Assembly: GCA_003151595.1 (NCBI GenBank)
Contig: PLXW01000038.1
Coordinates: forward strand, 62,812-104,283
DNA: 41,472 bases
Reading direction: 5' to 3'
Source: Myxococcales bacterium
GTDB lineage: Bacteria; Myxococcota; Polyangia; Polyangiales; Polyangiaceae
Below the pieces are notes generated by a model. It saw nothing but the letters and a program-made list of their open reading frames with translations. It ran no database searches and was not told the DNA's origin. Positions 16,501 to 24,800 of this stretch are shown in pieces (within the stretch, counting starts at the first letter, position 1; every line of letters begins with the position of its first letter). The position numbers and the translations under genes were made by a program.

Positions 16501-18199
16501 GCGCATGAAGGACGTCGTCGTCGGACCGACCGGCGAGAACGTCTACCCCGACGACGTCGAACAGCGGCTCGGGAGCATCGACGGCGTGGCGGAGCTGGTG
16601 GTGCTCGGCGTGGCGAGCGAATCGGGCGAGAAGGTCGCGTGCCTCGCGGTGCCTTCGAAGAGCGACGACGAGAGCGATCGTGTCGCTCGTAACGAGCGCG
16701 CGCGCACGGCGTTGCAGCGCGCGTTCGACAAGCTGCCGTACGGGCAGCGGCCGTCGATTCTCCATCTGTCGGATCAGCCGCTACCGCGCACCGCGACGCG
16801 CAAGGTGAAGCGCGACGAGGTGCAGTCCATCCTCGCGCGGAAGATCGCCGCGACGACGCGCGCGATCGACGGCGGCGTCGCAGGCGAAGTGCGCATGGCG
16901 ATCACGGCGATCACCGGCTTCCTCTCGATGACGACCGAGACCACGCTGCAAGGCGACCTCGCGTTCGACTCGCTCCGCATGGCCGAGCTCCTCGAAGCGC
17001 TCGAAGCGCGCGGACGGACGATCGACCCCGCGGCGCTGCAGGCGTGCCGCACGGTCGGCGAGGTGGAGTCGCTCGTGGGCGAGGACCCGTCGCCGGAGAG
17101 CAACCCGAAGGCCATCTCGAAGCGTGCGACGATCGAGCGCGGCGAGCCCGACGACATCGTGCTCCCGGCGGCGATGCAGGAGGCCGGCAAGCGCTTCGTG
17201 GGCAAGCTGCAGGACGCCTTCTACGGGCAGATGATGAAGACGCGCGTCACCGGGCGCGCGTTCATCCCGCACAACCGCAACACGATCGTCGTCGCCAACC
17301 ACGCCAGCCACCTCGACATGGGGCTCGTGCGCCACGCGCTCGGCGCGTACGGCGAGGACATCGTGTCGCTCGCAGCGCAGGACTATTTCTTCGAAGGGGG
17401 CGGCCTGCGAAAGGCCTTCTTCGAGAACATGACGAACCTCGTCGCGATCGATCGCAAGAGCGGCCTCCGCGCAGCCTTGCGGCAGGCGAGCGAGATCATC
17501 GCCAGCGGCAAGACGGTGCTCCTCTTCCCCGAAGGGACCCGCAGCACCACGGGCGAGGTCGGCGAGTGGAAGCCGATGATCGGCCAGCTGGCGCTCACCC
17601 ACGGCGTCGACATTCTCCCGGTCTTCCTCGCGGGTACGCACGCCGCGATGCCGAAGGGGCGCGCGCTGCCGACCAAGCGCGAAGTGGCCGCGAAGATCGG
17701 CCCGCCGCTCCGCGTGGAAGACATGCGACGGCTCACGGCGAGCATGACTCCCGCCGACGCCGCGCGCGAAGTCGCCAAGCTCGCACGCGCCGCCGTCCTC
17801 GCGCTCCAGGAGGGGAAGGTGCTCGACCTCTCCACCGCCAGCGCCGACGCGCCCGTCGAACCGGAAGCGCCGCATCCGCTCGTGCGCCTGTTCGCCGAGC
17901 TCGAAGAGAAGTTCGACCGGACCGCGGTCGACAAGCCCGTCAGCTACTACTTCACGCTCGGCAACGACGAGCTCGCGAAGTGGACGGTGAAGTGCTCGAG
18001 CGACGGCTGCGACGTGAAGCTCGGCAAGCCCGAAGGGGGACAGGCCGACTGTGTCCTCAAGACGAGCTCCGAGATCTTCACCAAGATCGTCCGCGAGTCG
18101 TACATGCCGGGGCCGAGCGACTTCCTGTCGGGGGCGATCAAATCGAACGACGTATCGCTCCTCCTCACGTTCCAAAAGATCTTCCAGCTGGAATCATGA
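13562..18199 (+). CDS. elbD: ElbD-like multifunctional ether-lipid enzyme
   Basis: 1545 residues. Domains in order: (1) about 25-500, a fatty-acyl reductase of the FAR/extended-SDR type, with GGTGFLG at 35-41 and catalytic Y294-x3-K298; (2) about 560-1090, an AMP-forming acyl ligase, with YTSGTTGKPKG at 712-722, EGYGLTE at 888-894 and the WLHTGDL motif near 961; (3) about 1095-1160, an acyl carrier domain with FDS1137L for phosphopantetheine; (4) about 1190-1420, a PlsC-type acyltransferase, with H1247-x4-D1252 and FPEGTRS at 1322-1328; (5) about 1437-1545, an SCP2 sterol-carrier domain. This order fits ElbD, the enzyme for ether lipids in Myxococcus and Stigmatella. The ATG at 13562 has GGAGG seven bases upstream; residues 5-17 are encoded by a dispersed repeat. 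It ends four bases into the next gene. Confidence 0.85.
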   Translation: MDPRPSPPAPLPQGERGVELDVSALLGGARLLVLGGTGFLGKVLWSMLLDRYPDVGRIYLLVRSNDRQSSEGRFWSTIAKSEALEPLRKTYGEGFEDFLREKIVVVDGDVGEALCGIDAEIVRELAGTIDAIVNVAGVVDFNPPLDEALDANTRGTQHVVELARALGTADAPVPLMHTSTCYTAGRRPGPILEVDPCAVPFPRSAELPTDSWDAERELAECGELVAQVKKRAEDAFRQSEFEEDAARVLRARGEPATGRALVAEKSKAQRKFVSEALVEAGVERATHWGWPNIYTYTKSLGEQIIARSGVPFAIVRPACCESTMTYPFPSWNEGISTSAPLIFLIMKGQVQVPLGPVPLDFIPTDYVCAGMIVALAELLEGSAKPVYQLGASDVNPCTAARFGELTGLYKRKHYLRKGTGNPFVDFFQGHLESIAVSEKRFDAIGSPAMAKWGREIARSMKKASPALKGAANALEKAAKQEEKIGAIMKLFAPFTTSRNGPFSCANVREARARLSDADRAKLPWAPEAIDWADWFHNVHMPAMEKWVLPAMDKKMAKETKALTAHETLVSLLEEMAERHGHAAALSRLENGEATRVTYEELRARSRAVAARLAASGVEPGDRVVLSAASRPEWAVAYFGILRAGGVAVPIDPALDEEARASLLADCEAAAVISDKEIPHANAWNLHAIAQRDDALDPPVIAPDSGDIASLLYTSGTTGKPKGVKLTHANFTSLIAALAPIFPLSGRDRVMSVLPLHHTFEFTCGLLLPLSRGAHVLYLDELNGERLADGLAVGKVTAMVGVPALWQLLERRITGEIAKRGPMAAALFQAGGELNRALGSKLGIDAGKLLFGPVHAALGGELRFLISGGAALPKETHDRFAAMGLPLAEGYGLTEAAPVLTVSKGSVKTKSGNVGKAIPGVEVKIANADESGVGEVIARGPNVMAGYTDDVATARTIDGEGWLHTGDLGKLDKQGRLVLVSRMKDVVVGPTGENVYPDDVEQRLGSIDGVAELVVLGVASESGEKVACLAVPSKSDDESDRVARNERARTALQRAFDKLPYGQRPSILHLSDQPLPRTATRKVKRDEVQSILARKIAATTRAIDGGVAGEVRMAITAITGFLSMTTETTLQGDLAFDSLRMAELLEALEARGRTIDPAALQACRTVGEVESLVGEDPSPESNPKAISKRATIERGEPDDIVLPAAMQEAGKRFVGKLQDAFYGQMMKTRVTGRAFIPHNRNTIVVANHASHLDMGLVRHALGAYGEDIVSLAAQDYFFEGGGLRKAFFENMTNLVAIDRKSGLRAALRQASEIIASGKTVLLFPEGTRSTTGEVGEWKPMIGQLALTHGVDILPVFLAGTHAAMPKGRALPTKREVAAKIGPPLRVEDMRRLTASMTPADAAREVAKLARAAVLALQEGKVLDLSTASADAPVEPEAPHPLVRLFAELEEKFDRTAVDKPVSYYFTLGNDELAKWTVKCSSDGCDVKLGKPEGGQADCVLKTSSEIFTKIVRESYMPGPSDFLSGAIKSNDVSLLLTFQKIFQLES
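13574..13611. repeat. Palindromic element (CCCCTCTCCC family), copy 3, inside the elbD start
   Basis: CCCTCACCCCC (13574-13584) is followed by a 10-bp stem, CCCCTCTCCC (13587-13596) opposite GGGAGAGGGG (ending at 13611). It is the same element as at 1019 and 8718. It lies in frame within the 5' end of the ElbD-like gene and is read as a Pro-rich peptide (PSPPAPLPQGERG). Confidence 0.85.
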
Positions 18200-19242
18200 A
18201 GCGCGTCCTCGTCACTGGAGCCACCGGGTTTCTCGGGTCGCACGTCGTCGATGCGCTGCTCGCGCGCAACGTGCGCGTGGTCGCGTTCTCGCGCGGGGAG
18301 TTTCCGGAGATCGACGGCGTCGAGGCGAAGCGCGGAGACGTGACCGACGTGGCGCGGCTTCGTGAAGCGGTGGCGGGGTGCGACGGCGCGATCCATTGCG
18401 CCGGCCGCGTGTCGCGCGATCCGAAGGACGCCGAGGCGATGCGCGTCGTGCACGTGCTGGGAACGCGCGCAGTGCTCGATGCCTGCGAGGCTTCGGCCGT
18501 GGGGCGCGTCGTGGTCGCGTCGAGCAGCGGCGTCGTCGCGGTGAGCGAAGATCCCGATCGCGTCTCGAACGAGGACGACGAGACGCCGTACGCGCTGGTG
18601 AATCAGTGGCCGTACTACCGCGCGAAGCTGTGGGCCGAAGGGGAAGCGCTGGCGCGAAGCCGTACCGGGTTCGAGGTGACGGCGGTGAGCCCGTCGTTGC
18701 TCCTCGGGCCGGGCGACGTGCGGGGATCGTCGACCGAAGACGTGCGGCTCTTTCTCAGCGGCAAGATCGCTGCAATCCCGTCGGGCGGCGTGTCGTTCGT
18801 CGATGCGCGCGACGCGGCGGACGCGATGGTGCGCGCGCTCGAGCGCGGTCGCGCAGGGACGCGGTACCTCGTCAGCGCGTGCAACGTGACGTTGCGCGAG
18901 CTGTTCGCGCGATTGGAACGCGTATCGGGCGTGAAGGGTCCGTGGGCGCCGTTGCCGCGCGAGGCGTCTCGCGCCGCGGGGATGCTCCTCGAGCGAATGG
19001 CCGCCGCGATCGGGCGCGAGCCGACCATCGACGCCGAGAGCCTCGAGCTCGCCCGGTACTACTGGTACGTCGATGCGTCGCGCGCCGAGCGCGAGCTCGA
19101 GTGGACGCCGCGTGATCCGACGACGACCCTGGCCGACACCGTGGCCGACCTGCGCGCCCGCGGCGTCGTGTGGCCGGACGCGGCGGTGGCCGCTGACGAA
19201 CGTGCCGTCGCTCGCGACGTTACGGTAGAACTCTCGGTGTGA
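18196..19242 (+). CDS. NAD(P)-dependent epimerase/dehydratase (extended SDR)
   Basis: 348 residues. Residues 7-14 (TGATGFLG) form the nucleotide-binding turn; the catalytic pair is Y140-x3-K144 in PYYRAKLWAE, with an upstream SSS. It resembles the 3-beta-hydroxysteroid-dehydrogenase and HpnA-type branch that acts on lipids or isoprenoids. The ATG overlaps the elbD stop by four bases, and the stop overlaps the lipid kinase start by four bases. It probably reduces or oxidises a lipid intermediate of the same pathway (inference). Confidence 0.87.
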   Translation: MKRVLVTGATGFLGSHVVDALLARNVRVVAFSRGEFPEIDGVEAKRGDVTDVARLREAVAGCDGAIHCAGRVSRDPKDAEAMRVVHVLGTRAVLDACEASAVGRVVVASSSGVVAVSEDPDRVSNEDDETPYALVNQWPYYRAKLWAEGEALARSRTGFEVTAVSPSLLLGPGDVRGSSTEDVRLFLSGKIAAIPSGGVSFVDARDAADAMVRALERGRAGTRYLVSACNVTLRELFARLERVSGVKGPWAPLPREASRAAGMLLERMAAAIGREPTIDAESLELARYYWYVDASRAERELEWTPRDPTTTLADTVADLRARGVVWPDAAVAADERAVARDVTVELSV

Positions 19243-20171
19243 AGCCTCTCGTCATCGTGAACCCGCGCGCGGGCGGCGGTCGCGCGGGGCGAGTGTTCGG
19301 CGAGATGAAGCCGATCATCGAGCGCGCGCTCGGAGCGGTCGACGTCTCCTTCACCGAGCGAGGCGCCCACGCCATCGACATCGCGCGCGACGCCTCGAAG
19401 GCCGGGCGAGCGCTCATCGTCGCCGTCGGCGGTGACGGCACGCTCCATGAGGTCTGCAACGGCGTGCTCGACGCCGGGGGCGACACCGCGGCCGTCGGGT
19501 TCATCGGGCAAGGAACGGGGGGCGACTTCCGCCGGTCGCTGGGGCTGGAGCATCGGCTCGATCACTACCTCGCGGCCATCGCCTCGGGCCGCGAGCGCCG
19601 CATCGACGTCGGCCACGCCACGTTTCGCCACGACGACGGAAGCGAGGGCTCGCGCTGGTTCGTGAACGTCCTCTCCGCCGGAATCGGAGGGCTCGTCGAT
19701 CGCTACGTCGCCGACGCCAATCGCGCGATGGGACCGACGGTCACCTACGCGCTCGCCACGGTCCGCGCGCTCGCCGCGTTCGAGCCGGTCGTGATCATGT
19801 GCACGCTCCATCGCGGCGCCGCGCGCGAGGTTTTGAGCGTCCCGGCGTACGTCCTCGCCGTCTGCAACGGCACCACGCTCGGCGCGGGAATGCGCATCGC
19901 GCCCATGGCGAAGATCGACGACGGTCAGCTCGAGGTCATCGTCATGTGCCCACGCTCGAAGCTCGGCTTCGCGGCGTACGCCCCCAAGATGTACGACGGC
20001 ACGCACCTCGGCGAGCCCGGCGTCACGACGCACTCGTGCGACGCAGTCGATCTCGCGGTCGCCAACCCCCGCCCCGGGCATCGCGTTCTGCTCGACATCG
20101 ACGGCGAGCCGCTCGGCGCGCTCCCGCTGCGAATCGCCATCAAGCCGCGCGCGCTCCGAATCCGCGCGTAG
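19239..20171 (+). CDS. Diacylglycerol-kinase-family lipid kinase
   Basis: 310 residues from a GTG overlapping the SDR stop (GTGA). Features are the N-terminal VIVNPRAGGG, the ATP-binding G64-G-D66-G-T-L motif with the following HEVCNG, a second GQGTGGDFRR loop, and a C-terminal beta domain with APMAKIDDGQLEVIV and DIDGEPL. This is the DagK/YegS fold of soluble bacterial lipid kinases. As last gene of the operon it could phosphorylate an alkyl- or diacylglycerol. The pairing of a phosphatase at the start and a kinase at the end of the operon is notable. Confidence 0.9.
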   Translation: MKPLVIVNPRAGGGRAGRVFGEMKPIIERALGAVDVSFTERGAHAIDIARDASKAGRALIVAVGGDGTLHEVCNGVLDAGGDTAAVGFIGQGTGGDFRRSLGLEHRLDHYLAAIASGRERRIDVGHATFRHDDGSEGSRWFVNVLSAGIGGLVDRYVADANRAMGPTVTYALATVRALAAFEPVVIMCTLHRGAAREVLSVPAYVLAVCNGTTLGAGMRIAPMAKIDDGQLEVIVMCPRSKLGFAAYAPKMYDGTHLGEPGVTTHSCDAVDLAVANPRPGHRVLLDIDGEPLGALPLRIAIKPRALRIRA

Positions 20172-20181
20172 GCGCGGCGGC

Positions 20182-20577
20182 TCAGGGTCCGGAGATCCCG
20201 GCGTCGGCGCACGAGCTCCACTGCGCCGGAGCGCTCGCGTCGCCGCTGCCGCTCCCGGCGAGACACGTGCACGGGTTCGGCGCCGGCGCGCAGCCGCCGC
20301 CGAAGTCGGAGAAGTAGAACTGGACCGAGCACCCCACGGGGTAGTTCCCGGACGGGATCCGAGAGACGACCGTATCGCTCGCCGCGGGTTCGGCGGTGCA
20401 CGCGTTCACCGACGCGGGGCCGCCGGCATCGCACCGAATGATCGGCGCGATCGTCGAGCACGGCGGGCCGGCGTCGGGCGGCGGCGGCTGAGTGAACTCG
20501 GCGCCGTTGCACCCGGCGACGAGCGCGAGCGATGCGAATCCCAGAGCGACGGGCCAGGCGGCGGTAAGGCGGTTCAT
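20182..20577 (-). CDS. Small cysteine-containing lipoprotein
   Basis: 131 residues. The signal ends at lipobox LVAGC (Cys23). A Pro-rich spacer follows, then a domain with eight cysteines besides the lipobox Cys, which suggests disulfides. I do not recognise the fold. It is convergent with the lipid kinase gene ten bases away and lies 58 bases downstream of the large beta-propeller lipoprotein gene, so it may share its transcript. Confidence 0.65.
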   Translation of the reverse strand: MNRLTAAWPVALGFASLALVAGCNGAEFTQPPPPDAGPPCSTIAPIIRCDAGGPASVNACTAEPAASDTVVSRIPSGNYPVGCSVQFYFSDFGGGCAPAPNPCTCLAGSGSGDASAPAQWSSCADAGISGP

Positions 20578-20635
20578 CGGGGCGCATCCTAATCACGCCG
20601 CGGCGCGCGTGGATCGCGAAAGTCGCTCGCGCCGT

Positions 20636-22864
20636 CTACTTCGCGACGCGGTATACGGCTCCGAAGTTGTCGACCCAGTAGACGAACTGCGTGTCCTGGT
20701 CGATCCACTCGGTGGTGAACGCGGTTCCCATCTTCGTCGGGCCCGCGGTGGGGCACCCGCCGAGCGGGCACGAGTACACACCGTCCAGCGCGCCCCAGTA
20801 GACGTTGCTCGCGTCGCTGGTGATCCCTTGCGGGTAGCACGCGGTCGTCGTGTACGAGTTGATCAGCGTCCCGGTGTTCTTGTCGGAGCGCGAGATGTGA
20901 CCGTCGCAGTTGGTCGTGTTGGTCGTCTCCCGATCGATCCAGTAAATGAACTTCGAATCGACGTGGAGGAAGCTCGTATGGAGCCCTCCCGACACGAGCT
21001 GCGTGAGCCCGCTCCCGATACCGCACGACGGCAGCGTGCATCGATAGACGTTCGACCCGAAGTCGGAGAAGTACAGGACCGTGCCGTCATCGACCGCCAT
21101 GAACGTGGCCGTCACGCTGGCCGGCGCAACGGGGGTCTTGATGACGCCCCCGGTGCACGCCGTTCCCAGCGGGCATGCCAAGACGCCCCCACCGTTGGTC
21201 CCGTAGTAGAGGTTGGTCGAGTCGGCGACGAGCCCCGTTCCGTATCCGACGGGCCCTGCACCCGTCGCGACGGTCGATTGGATTCCGTTCGTGAGCATCG
21301 TGATCGTCCCGGTGCCCGACTGCCCGACGTAGAGATACTGCGTCGCGGTCGCGGCGTTCTGCGCGAAGACGAGTCCATACGGCGTGCTCAATCCGCTCAT
21401 CACGGGCTTGCTGCAGTTCGACGCGCAGCCACCGTTCGGAGGAGGGAGCGAGATCTGTTGCACCGTGCCGGTCGCGTTCCCCCCCTCGGCCACGCTGAAA
21501 TAGACGTCATTCGTGGGAAACAGCGCGATCCCCTGGCCTGTGCCGGGGCTCACCGAAGCGAGCGTGACCTGCACGCACTGCCCCTTCGAGCACCCCTCGT
21601 CGACGCACGAGTGACCGCACGTGCCGCAGTTCTGCGGGTCGGTCTGGGGATCGCTGCACACGCTGCCGCAGAACACGTCGGTCGCCGGGCACGAGCACTT
21701 GCCGGTGCTGTCGCACGTGTTCGCCCCCTTGCATGGAGCGCACTGCGCCCCCCCAGACCCGCACGACGTGACCGACTGCGCGCCCGGCACCTCGCACACC
21801 GCGTTGCCGCCCGTGTCCGTCGTGCAGCATCCGCCCGTGCACGTGCTCGGACCGCACTGGCACTGCCCCACGGTTCCGTTGCAACCGAGCCCGAATCCGC
21901 ACGGCTCACACACTGCACCGTGAAGGCCGCACGAGTTGATGCTCTCGCTCTTGTCGCAGACCTGGCCTTGCGGCGTTCCGGGCGTTCCGGTCGCGCAGCA
22001 TCCGTTCGCGCACGTCGCCGAGTTGCACAGACATTGGTAGCTCGAGCCGCTGAGCCCGCAGCTCGTTCCGCTCGAGCACCCCACGCACGCGATGCCTCCG
22101 CTGCCGCAAGTGGTGTTGTTCTCGTTCTGAGTCGTGATGCAAACGTGATTGGAGCAACACGTGCCACACCCCGGAGCGCAGTCACACGCGCCCGCCGAGT
22201 TGCACGCCTGACCGAGGCCGCACTGCACGCACGCCACGCCGTGAATTCCGCACGTGCCGTCGCGGGAGGTCTGACATGTCCCGGTGTTGTCGCAGCATCC
22301 GTCCGGGCACGAGGTCGGCGTGCACGGACAAGCGCCGAACGTCTCGCAGCCGTCGCCGACGTTGCCGTTGCAGTCGTTGTAGTTCAGCGCACAGGCGCTG
22401 ATGGCGCAGGCGCCGCTGGTGCATGTGACCGCGTCGTGATTGACCGGGCATGCCGCGCACGAGTTGGGATCGGCGCAACCGTGCAACGGGTCCGTGATCG
22501 ACGGGCAGCCGCCGTCACAATCCTTGGAGCCGACGCCGCACGAGCCCGATGCGGAGTCGTTGGCGTCGACCGGCGAGGCGACGTCTTCCGACGAGGGCGC
22601 GTCTTCGCTGCTGGTGTCGGAGAACGTTCCGTCGCTCGGAGCATTGGTATCGTTCGCGGCGTCACCACCGGAGCCGTTTCCATCGGGGCCGTTGACGGTG
22701 CCGTCGGCGTTCCCGTTGGCGTCGGCCGCGACCGAGGAATCGATTCCGCCGTCGCCTTCCTCGGTCGTGAAGTCGCCGAGCAAGCCGGCGCACCCCAGCG
22801 TGCCGAACGACGCGGACGCCACACCGACCCCCAGCACGACCACAAGCCAATGCTTGACGCGCAT
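20636..22864 (-). CDS. Large surface lipoprotein: Asp-rich linker, Cys-rich repeats, beta-propeller
   Basis: 742 residues. The ATG at 22864 has GGGGAGG six bases upstream, and the signal ends in lipobox GTLGC (Cys25). Residues about 30-110 are an Asp/Gly/Ser linker. About 110-440 contain some 60 cysteines in repeated CG...GGCC, CGxxGxxC and CxxG patterns, like EGF or metallothionein-style modules. The last 300 residues hold about seven repeats of the form D-x2-(Y/F)-(Y/V)-(F/W), such as VLYFSDFGSNVYRC and FIYWIDRE, which predicts a beta-propeller of the kind found in NHL/low-density-lipoprotein-receptor YWTD families. Proteins of this type are numerous in myxobacteria and probably sit on the cell surface; the ligand is unknown. 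Confidence 0.85.
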   Translation of the reverse strand: MRVKHWLVVVLGVGVASASFGTLGCAGLLGDFTTEEGDGGIDSSVAADANGNADGTVNGPDGNGSGGDAANDTNAPSDGTFSDTSSEDAPSSEDVASPVDANDSASGSCGVGSKDCDGGCPSITDPLHGCADPNSCAACPVNHDAVTCTSGACAISACALNYNDCNGNVGDGCETFGACPCTPTSCPDGCCDNTGTCQTSRDGTCGIHGVACVQCGLGQACNSAGACDCAPGCGTCCSNHVCITTQNENNTTCGSGGIACVGCSSGTSCGLSGSSYQCLCNSATCANGCCATGTPGTPQGQVCDKSESINSCGLHGAVCEPCGFGLGCNGTVGQCQCGPSTCTGGCCTTDTGGNAVCEVPGAQSVTSCGSGGAQCAPCKGANTCDSTGKCSCPATDVFCGSVCSDPQTDPQNCGTCGHSCVDEGCSKGQCVQVTLASVSPGTGQGIALFPTNDVYFSVAEGGNATGTVQQISLPPPNGGCASNCSKPVMSGLSTPYGLVFAQNAATATQYLYVGQSGTGTITMLTNGIQSTVATGAGPVGYGTGLVADSTNLYYGTNGGGVLACPLGTACTGGVIKTPVAPASVTATFMAVDDGTVLYFSDFGSNVYRCTLPSCGIGSGLTQLVSGGLHTSFLHVDSKFIYWIDRETTNTTNCDGHISRSDKNTGTLINSYTTTACYPQGITSDASNVYWGALDGVYSCPLGGCPTAGPTKMGTAFTTEWIDQDTQFVYWVDNFGAVYRVAK

Positions 22865-22925
22865 GCGCAGCCTCCCCAACGCTATCGAGCTTATCTCGAA
22901 TGCTTCTTCGGGGTACACGAGTCCC

Positions 22926-23486
22926 ATGAGCCAGCCGATTCACGTCTTCGGCATCTCCGGCAGCTTGCGCCACGGCTCCTATAACGCCGCGCTTCTGCGC
23001 GTCGCGAAGCAGGAGCTCCCGGCATCGATGACGCTCGACGTCTACGATCGCCTCCGTGACATTCCGTCCTACGACGAAGACGTGCGCGCGAAGGGGCTCC
23101 CCGAGCCGGTGACGGACCTGCGCGCGCGCATCGCCAAGGCCGACGCGCTCCTCTTCGTAACCCCCGAATACAATTTCTCGATCCCGGGCGTACTCAAGAA
23201 CGCGATCGATTGGGTGTCACGCCCGCCGGACCACCCCTTCGCCGGCAAGCCCTGCGCGATGATGGGAGGAAGTGGGAACTTCAACGGCACGGCGCGCGCG
23301 CAGTACCACCTGCGACAGATGTGCGTGTACCTCGACATGCATCCGGTAAACAAACCGGAGGTGTTCGTCACCAGGGTGCACGAGAAGATCGACGCCGAAG
23401 GGAAGCTCACCGACGAGCCCACGCGAAAGATCATTCGCGATCTGCTGGTGGCGCTCGAGGCGTGGACGCTTCGCTTGAGGAAGTAG
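22926..23486 (+). CDS. NADPH-dependent FMN reductase (quinone/azo-reductase type)
   Basis: 186 residues. GISGSLRHGSYNAALLR (about 8-24) is the FMN phosphate loop, and TPEYNFSIPGVLKNAIDWVSRP (about 81-102) is the family signature with the flavin-stacking region. MMGGSGNFNGTARAQ gives the third loop. It should reduce quinones or other acceptors with NAD(P)H using FMN, in the cytoplasm. It starts 61 bases from the divergent beta-propeller lipoprotein start, so the two share a short promoter region. Confidence 0.92.
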   Translation: MSQPIHVFGISGSLRHGSYNAALLRVAKQELPASMTLDVYDRLRDIPSYDEDVRAKGLPEPVTDLRARIAKADALLFVTPEYNFSIPGVLKNAIDWVSRPPDHPFAGKPCAMMGGSGNFNGTARAQYHLRQMCVYLDMHPVNKPEVFVTRVHEKIDAEGKLTDEPTRKIIRDLLVALEAWTLRLRK

Positions 23487-23496
23487 CCGGCCTCTC

Positions 23497-24024
23497 TCAC
23501 TGCGGAGCGGCGTCGCTCTTCGGCCACACCGTGACCGTGGTGATGATCCATTCACCGTCGGTCTTCGCGAAGCGGAAGTCGACGGCGCGCTTGTCGTTGC
23601 GGTTGCGGTTCTCGCGATCGAGCGCCTTCACGTTGGCCGTCGCGCCGACGAGCGCGCTCGTCTGGGCGTCGTCGATCTTCACTGTGACCGATTCGAAGTC
23701 GACGTCGAACGTGCGCGCGTAACGCGGCGCCGCGGTGACCAGCTCGGCGAGCTCGCGGCGGCCGGAGCCGAGTGTCGTGAGCTCGGGAATGGAGACGCGG
23801 ACGTCGCGATCGAAGAGCGGCTCGAACGCGCCGCTCACGTGCGCGAGGCGCCCGATGGGGTTCGTCTGCATGTCGGCTTCGGTGATGTGAACGGCGACGG
23901 CGAGCGCGTCGAGCTTGCTGCGAATGCGCGACTCATCGGTGGGCCGAAGACCCAGGTATGCGCCCACCGCGAGAACGGCCGCGACGGGGAAGAACGCGAT
24001 CTGCGCGGCGCGCGGGATGATCAC
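23497..24024 (-). CDS. Membrane-anchored NTF2-like protein
   Basis: 175 residues from a GTG that overlaps the SDR stop by four bases. An N-terminal membrane helix (about 5-25, QIAFFPVAAVLAVGAYLGL) precedes a soluble alpha+beta domain with the layout of the NTF2/SnoaL fold (helices then strands ending DGEWIITTVTVWP). No catalytic residues can be named. It is the second gene of a two-gene operon behind the SDR. Confidence 0.65.
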   Translation of the reverse strand: MIIPRAAQIAFFPVAAVLAVGAYLGLRPTDESRIRSKLDALAVAVHITEADMQTNPIGRLAHVSGAFEPLFDRDVRVSIPELTTLGSGRRELAELVTAAPRYARTFDVDFESVTVKIDDAQTSALVGATANVKALDRENRNRNDKRAVDFRFAKTDGEWIITTVTVWPKSDAAPQ

Positions 24025-24734
24025 GCGCGCCCGTAGACCGGGAGCGCGGCCCCGCTCACGTCGCGTGAGTCTTCAGAGAGCAAGAAGGCGATCACCGCGG
24101 CGCACGAGTCGAGCGAGACCCACGTCGACGGATCGACCTTCGGCATCGACTGGCGATTCGCCGGCGTGTCGAGCGTGCTCGGGAGGACGGCGTTGATGCG
24201 CACGCCGTGATCGACCACTTCGGCCGCCGCCGCCTGCGCGAGCGCGACCACCGCCGCCTTCGTCGCCCCGTACGCCGACGCGTTCGTGCTCGTCCACGGT
24301 TGCGAAGCGGCGCGCGACCCGATGACGACGATGCTCCCTTGCTTCCGCGCGACCATCCCCGGCAAGAGCGCGCGAAGCGACGCGTGCGCCGTCTCCAGGT
24401 TCGCGCGGGTCATCGCCGACCACGTCGCCGACTCCTCCTCATAGAGAGGCTTTCCCCCCTGCCATGCTCCCGCGATCAACGCGGCACCGGCCACGGGTCC
24501 AAAGTCACCCGGCACCGTCGCCAGCGCCGCCTCCATCGCGCTTTGCTGCGCGGCGTCGGCGCCGATCGCGATCGCGCGATTCCCGAGCTCCGTGGCCAGC
24601 CCGCGCGCGCGATCGAGGTGCGCCGGTGCGTCGAGAAGAGCGACCGCCCAACCCTCCTTCACCAGGCGCCTCGCCACGGCCCCACCGAGCGCCCCCGCCC
24701 CGCCCGTGATTGCGATGCAGCCGGTCTTTGCCAT
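24021..24734 (-). CDS. Classical short-chain dehydrogenase/reductase
   Basis: 237 residues. The cofactor loop is GGAGALGG (about 11-18), followed by the AAA-LIAGAW strand (in place of NNAG). The catalytic set is Ser in VIGSRAAS and Y-x3-K in AYGATKAA. The C-terminal SGAALPVYG segment fits the classical SDR substrate lid. The NNAG motif is degenerate, so cofactor choice and substrate are open. It heads a two-gene operon with the NTF2-like gene. Confidence 0.88.
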   Translation of the reverse strand: MAKTGCIAITGGAGALGGAVARRLVKEGWAVALLDAPAHLDRARGLATELGNRAIAIGADAAQQSAMEAALATVPGDFGPVAGAALIAGAWQGGKPLYEEESATWSAMTRANLETAHASLRALLPGMVARKQGSIVVIGSRAASQPWTSTNASAYGATKAAVVALAQAAAAEVVDHGVRINAVLPSTLDTPANRQSMPKVDPSTWVSLDSCAAVIAFLLSEDSRDVSGAALPVYGRA

Positions 24735-24800
24735 GTGAGAAGAGTATCAGATTGACGATCCTCGGGCTTTTTCCGCGGTATAACGGCGCGGGGAAAACCG

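Noticed and set aside
13577..16765. 1062-residue open frame on the minus strand
   Set aside because: Antisense shadow of the ElbD-like gene, whose domains and motifs on the plus strand are unambiguous.
20492..22984. 830-residue open frame on the plus strand
   Set aside because: Lies opposite the cysteine-rich lipoprotein, which has a signal peptide and a strong ribosome site; the plus frame is Ala/Arg-rich and without motifs.
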